64,000 nucleotides of DNA from Chrysomallon squamiferum (Eukaryota; Mollusca; Gastropoda; Neomphalida; Peltospiridae): contig CM022671.1 of assembly GCA_012295275.1 (NCBI GenBank), positions 1-64,000 of the forward strand, read 5' to 3'. Position numbers and translations under genes: made by a program. Below are positions 55,883 to 64,000 of this stretch, in pieces; positions within the stretch are counted from its first letter, which is position 1, and each line of letters begins with the position of its first letter. The notes below the pieces were generated by a model, which saw nothing but the letters and a program-made list of their open reading frames with translations, did no database searches and had not been told where the DNA came from.

Positions 55883-55993
55883 TATATATATACCGGCCGT
55901 AACTCGACTCTTTTTGAAATTAGGCAAAAACACTTAATCGCCGAGCGGAGCGGTGCAAAAATATTTGGGCGAGGGGTTGGTGGGCCGCCTAAT

Positions 55994-56278
55994 CAGGGGC
56001 GGGCAACCTTTTAAAACAGGGGCCGGATGGATCTTATAGAAAGAGCATGAGGGCCAGAACATGAAATGAGAACAAAAAACAGTAATTTCACTTTTCACTA
56101 TTGATTCTACGAGTGCTTTCGAGCCTTAAATTTTAAACGAGTGCGAATTGAATAATAAAAAAATAAAAAATAGCTGTGTCAACTGACTTTATTTCACTGA
56201 TTTTGTTTTGCTGTCTCGCGGGCCGGATGGCAATGTTAGCTGTGAACAGTTTGGCGGGCCGCAGTTTGCCCGCCCCTG
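55994..56278. mobile_element. hAT-type MITE, 285 bp
   Basis: Inverted ends CAGGGGCGGGCAA and TTGCCCGCCCCTG. GCCTAAT before and GCCTAAG after look like a 7-8 bp target duplication with one change. It is non-coding, contains repeated GGGCCGGATGG motifs near both ends, and is G+C-rich at its ends against an AT-rich background. Confidence 0.78.
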
Positions 56279-56443
56279 GCCTAAGACCTCGACATTAACG
56301 AATTCATTCCGCCGAATAGAGATTTATATTTCATATTGTTTTAAATAAAATCTTTATATTAAAAATAAATAAATAAAAAAAAACCAATATTTTTCAATTT
56401 CGGAAAGAGTCATTTTCTTCATTTGTATCACTGTAGTTACAGC

Positions 56444-56445
<2 letters not shown>

Positions 56446-56477
<32 letters not shown>
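56446..56477 (+). repeat. (GT)n microsatellite
   Basis: Perfect run of about 16 GT units. Confidence 0.95.
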
Positions 56478-56610
56478 ATTTTAAAATTATAATGTATATG
56501 TATAGGGAAAAGAAAGAGCATAACATATGAAAATAAGCCATTCATACCCCAAATTTTTTTCCTTTGTACTGAAACTAATGTTCTCGTGAGGCAGTGTACT
56601 GTATGAAAAA

Positions 56611-56899
56611 TTGCATGTCTGTGGTTTGCTGTGTAACAACTGCATGTCTGTGGTTTGCTGTGTAACAACTGCATGTCTGGTTTGCTGTGTAACAACTGCA
56701 TGTCTGTGGTTTGCTGTGTAACAACTGCATGTCTGTGGTTTGCTGTGTAACAACTGCATGTCTGTGGTTTGCTGTGTAACAACTGCATATCTGTGGTTTG
56801 CTGTGTAACAACTGCATGTCTGTGGTTTGCTGTGTAACAACTGCATGTCTGTGGTTTGCTGTGTAACCACTGCATGTCTGTGGTTTGCTGTGTAACAAC
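56611..56899 (+). repeat. 29-bp minisatellite, ten copies
   Basis: Unit TGCATGTCTGTGGTTTGCTG plus TGTAACAAC, repeated without spacers; one copy lacks two bases and two carry single substitutions. Long minus-strand frames here are repeat translations. Confidence 0.95.
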
Positions 56900-56941
56900 C
56901 ACGACGAAAATGACGATGACGGCGACGCTCAAGTTGATGAT

Positions 56942-57070
56942 TAAGTAGAAGAACAAAATAATAAAAATAACAATAATAACAATAATAACAATAATAATAA
57001 TAACAATAATAAAAATAAAAATAATAATAATAATAATAACAACAATAATAATAATAATAATAATAACAAC

Positions 57071-57138
<68 letters not shown>
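56942..57138 (+). repeat. (AAT/AAC)n microsatellite
   Basis: About 190 bp of ATA/AAC triplets, imperfect on the left and pure AAT on the right. Confidence 0.95.
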
Positions 57139-57139
<1 letters not shown>

Positions 57140-57689
57140 CTTTGCCATCCCTCCATTTTAAATAATATATTTCACATTTTCCTACCAAACCTGCATATTC
57201 AGCTCCCTCTTCCTTCTTCCATATCTCCGTCTGGTGTCTGCACAGTATCAGAAAGAAAAAAATTCCTAAACATAAATTACGTTATTACAGCAGCAGTACT
57301 CTTGTGTTTATGAAGCTGTAAAACTATAAAACTCGACAATATATTTCAGTTCTAAAGTAGGCGTCTTATTTACATGATCGCAGATTCTGGGTTTTAGTAC
57401 TGTACCAGACTTCATCAGCGTAATGTCTCTCTTTTAAACCGAACTGCTGGCATGGTCTGGTAATGTAAGAGATTTTGGCTGGTATTCAAATCGCGTGACC
57501 ACGCAAGCTTTTAATAAAATAGGCTACAAAACCAGCTTTGTTTTAATAGAATGTGCTTCTGAACTCGTAGGTCAAAGTTTGCTTGTGTTGTGTTATATAA
57601 CTGACTAACAAGTAGAAGATCACTGCTGATAATAATATTATATCCAGGTAACTTTCAAGAGTTCCACACAAGATATTAAAACTATTTAG

Positions 57690-57743
<54 letters not shown>

Positions 57744-59370
57744 TACTAATGGAATAAAAATAAAATAAAAATATAACAGATTACAGATATAAAATAGCAA
57801 AAAATTAAAGATAAAATGAATGGTTTATTATTCATTATAAACGAATTCGTTTTATGCGGAGTTCGTTACAGCAGTAAACTAAACAAAACCCTCTCTTTTG
57901 CTGTTTTATTCGTATTAGGTAAATAAGTAAAACGTGCACAGTTTGTGTTAAATGGTCATATCCAACCTTTATCCGAATCTGTTAATGACTTCGGATGTGT
58001 TTATCGACTGTCGAACACTATTTATTAGCAGTCAACGTTATAAATCAAGATATGCGTTTTATCTGATAATAATAAGAGAGATGAAACCTCTCACCACTCC
58101 ACAGACAGTGCTTACAAAGTAGCAGTAGATGTGTTATTTACCCATGAATACGAAAGTAATGTACCAAAAGAGCAATAAGTGGAACGGGAAATATTCCAAA
58201 GGAATTTCCCTATATTAGACCTGTGGCCACTCACGCTGTATCCAAAAAGCTAAAGCCAATCCGGTTAGCACTTTTATCTGACCCAAATCTTGCCCGGGTG
58301 ATGCCAGCTGTAGACCAGATACATGTGCTAGGTGGACAAAACAAACAAGAAAGCATTAAATGTTTTATTTAAATAAACAAATCGGTTATAATACAATATC
58401 TACGTTGCATAGATAGGAGTAAGTATTGTGTTTTGTTAGTACAATATATGGCTGCAAATCTTAAAAATGCATAAATGAAAAACATTGCTTTTGAGTTAAA
58501 GTTTTAAAAATAAGTCAGTATTTAGCTATCTTGTTCAGACATTAAAAAAGTTACGTATATCAAATTATGTTGTTGTTGTTGTTGTTATTATTATTTTTAT
58601 TATTATTAGTATTATTACATATTCAGATTCCTGATTGCTGGTTACATTTAATTTGCATTATTGCAGTAATTGACGTCACACATTTTGAATATGCATTACC
58701 AGCGTAATATATTAAATTAATCACTTTTATTACGTATCAAGTTTATTCTCCAGCTATATAAATTATCCAATTATTCTTTTTAATACTATATTTTCTTCTG
58801 GGACGCAAACATGATATGAAACTGAATTTTGTTTTTCATTTTATTTTTATTTTATTTTTTTTTTCATTATAAAGTTGATATATCTAATTAAGTTTGAAAC
58901 AAACCATGCTATATACCACCCACAGGCCTTAGAAACGTAATTAATTAGTAAATTCTTGAAGCTTATAAAAACTGAAGGATTGAAAAAACAGATCGACGAA
59001 TGTTAAAACAATAATGAAGCATTAACGTTAATCATTGATTTATTGGGGTTGGTGATGAAAGTATAAAAATATCAATGAGTACTATTTTTCACAATAACTC
59101 AGTCAGAGTTGAATAAGAGATAGGGTCTAGAACATTCTCTATAATTTCCTGTAACGTAGATAATTTCGGCAAGTTCCAGCAAACAAAAATAGTCAGGTGT
59201 GCATATGCGGTATACATAGTTGTACAAGTAATTAAGCCAATGAAAAAGTAATAATAATTGTTTATGGTGTAATTAAATTAATGAATAATTGTCGTCGCAA
59301 TTTTAATTATTAAAATTAAACACATTTTATGTCAGTGAACAAGAGGAGTATTAGATTATATCGCACTCCT
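57139..59370. other. intergenic, nothing recognisable
   Basis: Apparently single-copy AT-rich DNA except for an AAT run (57690-57742) and a short GTT/ATT run (about 58570-58615). No gene, RNA or element seen. Confidence 0.55.
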
Positions 59371-59372
59371 TA

Positions 59373-59407
<35 letters not shown>

Positions 59408-59422
59408 TCCTTATATACATAC

Positions 59423-59521
<99 letters not shown>

Positions 59522-59530
59522 AAGAGAGAG
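59373..59530. repeat. (TA)n and (AG)n microsatellites
   Basis: TA runs (59373-59406, about 59420-59436) followed by about 41 AG units to 59518 and an imperfect AG tail. Confidence 0.95.
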
Positions 59531-59838
59531 ACTATTAATACACATGCTGTTTCAAGTTTTGCGTCGGATATATCGATCTTGTTTTAGAAAGTTTAATGAC
59601 GGTATAAAATTTAATGAATAGTTTGTATTCTTCTATTTTGTCATAATCGACCGATTAGAAAAAACTGTTTATGAATCTAATATGATACTAAATAGTAACA
59701 ACAAAATTATATACATCGAGCTTTTTAAACTCAAAGGTCAATAAATGGGCATTTAAAAATATATACATATACAAATAGAAAATGGTACACCCGGAAATCT
59801 GCAGAACATGATATCCACCCCAATTTTTAAAAATGTAT

Positions 59839-59844
59839 TTTATT
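59839..59844 (-). terminator. candidate UNC93A polyadenylation hexamer
   Basis: TTTATT on the plus strand, i.e. AATAAA on the minus strand, about 170 nt past the UNC93A-like stop codon. It is the nearest canonical hexamer I find. Confidence 0.35.
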
Positions 59845-59854
59845 TAATTATATA

Positions 59855-59866
59855 TGTGTGTGTGTA

Positions 59867-59919
<53 letters not shown>

Positions 59920-59991
59920 ATATATATGTGTGTGTGTGTGTGTATATGTATGTATCTATATATATGTGTGTGTGTGTGTATATATATATAT
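59855..59991. repeat. interleaved (TG)n/(TA)n tract
   Basis: Alternating blocks of TG and TA repeats. It lies within the probable 3' untranslated region of the UNC93A-like gene. Confidence 0.93.
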
Positions 59992-60011
59992 AAAAACATT
60001 AATAAAACGTA

Positions 60012-60241
60012 TCACAATGCAACAATGTCTCCTATATATTGGCTTTGTAGCTGTACTTTCATTTCGATCACTGAATAGAATGCCAGCGCAAGGGCGAGAA
60101 CTCCTGATAAAATGTAAACTTTAGTCTCGACACAAAGGACGTAATTGTAACCGAATGCGATGGCACATCCGGTGGCGTGAAACATCCGGTAAGAAGAAAA
60201 TGCACCTTCCTGTTTGTGTGGGAACAGAACTCCGAACAATG
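60012..60241 (-). CDS. UNC93A: UNC93A-like protein, last coding exon
   Basis: The minus-strand exon begins after TTTCATTTCAG at 60242 with two bases that complete a split codon, then LFGVLFPHKQEGAFSSYRMF, HATGCAIAFGYNYVLCVETK and VYILSGVLALALAFYSVIEM, ending at TGA. This follows the C-terminus of UNC93A (GVLF...EAAFANYRLWEALGF.IAFGYS..LCV..K.YIL). UNC93-family proteins are polytopic and MFS-like; the molecular role of UNC93A is poorly defined. Two predicted membrane helices are visible. Confidence 0.88.
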
Positions 60242-60340
60242 CTGAAATGAAAACGATGAATATATGAATAATTCAAAAAGAACAAATTTAAAGAGAGTTA
60301 GAAATAATGTCAGCTATATCAGCGGACAGATAGATAGATA

Positions 60341-60343
<3 letters not shown>

Positions 60344-60434
<91 letters not shown>
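60344..60434 (+). repeat. (AG)n microsatellite
   Basis: About 45 GA units. Confidence 0.95.
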
Positions 60435-60435
<1 letters not shown>

Positions 60436-60819
60436 ATAAAAAAGTCAGGGAGCGAGCGAGAGAAAGAGGGAAGGATAGATACTGAGGGATAGCAGAAAAC
60501 AATAAATAAAATAAATATTCAGTTTTGAATATTCAAGAGAAAAAAAACTGATACCATTATTTTCGCTCCCAGTCTCTTACAGTAATTACATATTGTCGTG
60601 TAATATGTCAAAGAGAAGCCATGTGCCGTGGCTTAGAGTAATGAGGTACTTAAAATTTCTTTAATAATCGATAGAAAAAATTGAAAACGAAATAAAAAGA
60701 AATAAAAAGACATCATAACAACAATAACACACACACACATTTAATAGTAATATTAATGCAACAAAAATATATGTTCTCTGCCGGAGAATCGCTAAATTGT
60801 CGCTTATTTTGGTTTGTAG

Positions 60820-61110
60820 TGGCTTGAAACAAAATTCCTTGTTCCTAATGACAACAAAAGAGACTCGTGGGTAAAAAAGAGTTTCTTGTTTTCAGTGACA
60901 AAACAGCTCAAGATAAGCGACTCTTTGGTTTTAATGGTTAGACAGAACCAGTTCCTTGATGGTAATAGTTATAAATAAACAATTTCATGTTTTAATGAAT
61001 GAGAGATAATTTCTTGCGTTAAATGGTTAAAATAAAACAGTTAGTTGTTTTCAATGACAAAAGATAATTCCTTTCTTTTTATGACTGATAAGAAACAATT
61101 CATTGCTGAA
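60820..61110 (+). repeat. degenerate ~45-bp minisatellite
   Basis: About six or seven loose copies of a motif like AAACAATTTCATGTTTTAATG followed by GA-rich sequence; strongly diverged. Confidence 0.5.
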
Positions 61111-62830
61111 CTGACGAACCTCTCGCCATTCTAAGGAATCGAATGTTTTCAGCTGATGCCTCTGAATCGTAGCGTTAACTGAAAATGAAACCATCGATTA
61201 AGGGCACGGAAACCCTATCATTCAATGTCGCTTAATGTTAGCTTAAATAATGCACATTAATTGTTTTGTTATCACACAAATCCCGGGCAGTGCAGCAGAC
61301 ATAATGGTGAAAATAATCTGAAAACGACAGAATGGAAGCAATCTCCAGGCATTGTGGCACTAATGACGACGTTCGTTCTCAGAGCAATGCACTTTCTGTT
61401 TTTGTGTTAGAACTCTGCAGATTTGATTATGTTTAACCCATAATCTTCTCTCATTAGCTTATTATTATTAGTTTTTAACGTGGAAAAAAGGATGTACGTG
61501 GTTAATTAAAATGTCTAATTAATAAAGAAATCAATCAAACATACTTATACATATAAGAAAAATAGCATAAATCAGTACAAATATGTATATATATATATTA
61601 AAATACAAAGATGTACGTGTATATGAACACATGCGCACACAAACACGTATACACGTACGCCTATAAATACATAGACATACAGAACCACATATAATAAAAC
61701 AAATACACACATACACAAATATGTAGCGATAAACAGTCGTATACTAGATACACACAAACTCTTATACATCTCTACATACCAATGCAAAGAATTTACACAC
61801 GCACATTCAAACATGAAAGACTTGTATGCTAAAAAAGAAAACTATATACATGTACACTTTGAAATATGACACAAATGCATAGTTACGTACAAACAAACTC
61901 ATACATGCAAAATGCAAAATCATACTTTATTTTCTCTTTTAATTTCCCTTCATTTTAACATTACTACATTCTTTTCATTTGAGTACAAATCCATACTTTT
62001 TTTTATTATAAATAGCCTTGGAATATCACACAAAGCAGTGTTCTGTGTATTTGTTTTATTTTTGCAGTCGTAGTTATTGCTGCATCACAGTCGGATTCTC
62101 TGTATGACGTTGTCTCACCTGTTTCGAAGTAATAGCAAAAGTCAGTGCTGTCTTCACGCCTGACATCCTATATGAAACTTGACGGCCGATAAAAGATTCA
62201 CTTTTCATGGATCCCAAAAGCAAGTCAATTTCGTTCACGTTCAAGAAATCTATTGATCAAAACCTCCATGTTATTACTCTGCGTGTTATCTGAACGTTTT
62301 TATGCACAACGTTCTGCAATTTTTTCCCTTTATTATTAGCTTCTTCTTCTTTTTTTCTCCATTCTGATCGAGCTGTTATCAGTACCGAATGAAGTTGCAC
62401 TCCAGCAGACGACGGAGTTAATCGAAGTGTGTCAATCAATTACGTCATTTCGAAGCAAAGTTTTCTTGCTGTCGGATAATTTGGCAATGATTTTTCTGGA
62501 ATGAAGTACCGTCCTTGTTATAGCATGAAGCAGTTTTTGAAAGATTACTAGCTGAAAAACGGTTCGAGCGCATGATGCAAGATTAAAATGTATTTGTGTG
62601 ATAAAAGTGCAAATTTCCAGATTCTAAAGAGTTAGTTTATAATATTAATTTGATAGTTTCTGATAATAACTGAAATTTCATCAACGTTGCTATAGCTGTT
62701 CCACACTTTACGCAATACTAAAACAAAAACAAAATTAAAATCTTGATAATACCAGCTGTTCACTCCATACAAACACTCATACACACAGACATACACATTC
62801 ACGCACATACAAATGAATGCACGCATGGAC

Positions 62831-63066
62831 ATACACAAAGACACAAAGACACAGAGACACAGACACAAAGACACAGAGACACAAAGACACAAAGACACAA
62901 ATACATAGAGACACAGAGACACAAAGACACAGAGACACAGAGACACAAAGACACAAAGACACAGAGACAGAGACACAGAGACACAAAGACACAGAGACAC
63001 AGAGGCACAAAGACACAAAGACACAGAGACACAAAGACACAAAGACACAAAGACACAAAGACACAC
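62831..63066 (+). repeat. 8-bp (GACACAAA/GACACAGA) array
   Basis: About 29 units alternating between ACACAAAG and ACACAGAG, with a few 6-bp units. The long frames on both strands across it are repeat artefacts. Confidence 0.95.
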
Positions 63067-63249
63067 AGAGATAGAGACAGACAGAAAGAAAAACAGAGCA
63101 ATACTCAAATCAAAATAATAGTAATAATAATAATAAATAAAATAAAATAAAATAAAATATAAACAGACAGAGCTACAGTCATGCAGATAGACATACAGAT
63201 TCCAAATGCATGTACTTATATTCACACCAAAGGAACCACAACAACTCAC

Positions 63250-63517
63250 TGTATGTTTGTGTGTGCCATATTGCATCACACAATCCCAGACATCCTGCGA
63301 TGACGTAGAAATTCGGGATATCGATTGGCTGGGGATGCCACAGCCACAACACGATCAAAAGACAAATGTTGAAAGTGGCGCCAGCCGTTATGAACAGGAA
63401 ACGCTTGATGTGCTCTGCAATGTAACCAATGGCGATCGAGCTTATAGCGCTCACGGTTCCAAAACAGATCAGGATTGGTCCGATGTTGTGAACTCCCAGC
63501 GTGCAGCTGACGTACGA
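63250..63517 (-). CDS. UNC93A: UNC93A-like protein, penultimate coding exon (gene partial)
   Basis: 268 nt on the minus strand, starting after TTTCATTTCAG: SYVSCTLGVHNIGPILICFG, TVSAISSIAIGYIAEHIKRF, LFITAGATFNICLLIVLWLW, HPQPIDIPNFYVIAGCLGLC and DAIWHTQTY. The order of helices, the GY/GKL..Y..R-like turn and 'GLWG..DAVWQTQ'-like end match UNC93A. It joins to the last exon in frame (phase 1). Upstream exons lie beyond the right edge of the window. Confidence 0.88.
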
Positions 63518-64000
63518 CTGAAATGAAATAAAGAAATTAATTACGTAACGTAGCTTATCTTCTGTATTTCAGTTAACATTAAAATACCCTAAAAGTATAA
63601 CGTAAGATAACTGATTTTTCTGTATTTCAGTTAACATTAAAATACCCTAAAATTATATCGTAACATAACTGATTTGTCCATATTTCAATTAACATTAAAA
63701 TACCCTAAACTTATAATATTCGCATCTCAGAAGTTTGAAATTATTGTTACTGAAATTATTTTTGTAGCCAGTTTCGTTCCCCATATTACGATACAATGTT
63801 CACACAGACACACACGCACACACACGCACACACATACAAACACAAACACACACTCGTGCAAATACGCAGAAGCGAATAACTGTAAATTATATTTTAGATG
63901 AGGTCAGCACTTAAAATAACTGCAAAACACCACTGAGAGAGGAAACAGACAATCAGAAAGTAATAACGAGTAAAATTACTTTAAAAACCAATACTTTTGT
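63518..64000. other. UNC93A-like upstream intron, partial
   Basis: Apart from the 58-bp repeat and a short CA-rich run (63799-63852), nothing is recognised. No further UNC93A exon is visible before the window ends. Confidence 0.6.
63540..63715 (+). repeat. 58-bp tandem repeat, three copies
   Basis: TTCTGTATTTCAGTTAACAT then TAAAATACCCTAAAA recurs at about 63561, 63619 and 63678. It lies in the UNC93A intron upstream of the exon acceptor at 63518. Confidence 0.88.

Larger units (their letters stand above)
60242..63249. other. UNC93A-like last intron
   Basis: 3.0 kb, bounded (minus strand) by donor ACA/GTGAGT and acceptor TTTCAG, phase 1. It holds an AG microsatellite (60344-60434), a degenerate ~45-bp repeat (about 60820-61110) and an 8-bp repeat array (62831-63066). 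The rest, notably 61110-62830, shows nothing recognisable. Confidence 0.8.

Noticed and set aside
56611-56899. CRISPR-like array of 29-bp repeats
   Set aside because: Repeats are contiguous without spacers, and the genome is eukaryotic.
56354-57188. Minus-strand ORFs over 200 residues with Ile/Tyr runs and YTANHRHAVV-type repeats
   Set aside because: They translate an AAT microsatellite and a 29-bp minisatellite.
62632-63279. Large Leu/Cys/Ser-rich and Thr/Gln/Arg-rich ORFs
   Set aside because: Artefacts of the 8-bp ACACAAAG/ACACAGAG array.

Overview
ORGANISM. The window is eukaryotic nuclear DNA from an animal: AT-rich, intron-rich, and crowded with ATT/TTTA/TG/GA microsatellites, decayed hAT and Tigger/pogo DNA transposons, and a TTAGGG-type (CCCTAA) telomeric tract. 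The one complete gene is an invertebrate-looking sulfonylurea receptor. A mollusc or other lophotrochozoan would fit, but this is inference from style and not a firm placement.

LAYOUT. (1) 1-14112: about 38 head-to-tail copies of a ~374-bp satellite with no gene. The array continues past the left edge. Its last copy (to ~14206) is rewritten towards CCCTAA telomere words, and 14213-14283 is a diverged satellite piece in inverted orientation. (2) 14284-18134: intergenic, with microsatellites, a 44-bp duplication, unrecognised ORF scraps and a hAT-transposase C-terminal remnant. (3) 18135-47931, + strand: a 33-exon SUR (ABCC8/ABCC9-like) gene, predicted 1710 residues, with TMD0, TMD1, NBD1, TMD2 and NBD2 all recognisable and all introns in compatible phases. 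Introns 17 and 22 each carry a copy of one hAT-family element (same terminal inverted repeats). Intron 17 also carries a Tigger relic. (4) 47932-60011: 3' flank of SUR with a ~46-bp minisatellite starting just after the stop codon, decayed tandem repeats, a second Tigger relic, a hAT-type MITE and a 29-bp minisatellite. (5) 60012-63517, - strand: the last two coding exons of an UNC93A-like membrane protein gene, whose 5' part lies beyond the right edge. It is convergent with SUR.

HOW IT FITS TOGETHER. SUR is the regulatory subunit of ATP-sensitive potassium channels and works with a Kir6 pore subunit. In vertebrates a Kir6 gene lies beside each SUR gene; no Kir-like ORF is visible here. UNC93A is unrelated in function as far as known. 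The most unusual points are: complementary (CU)n and (GA)n tracts in introns 14 and 20 that flank an in-frame block of exons; a decayed second copy of part of exon 2 in intron 1; a probable GC-AG intron; a triplicated exon 10 splice donor; and the satellite/telomere hybrid and inversion at the array edge. All calls are from reading the sequence; no search or alignment software was run.
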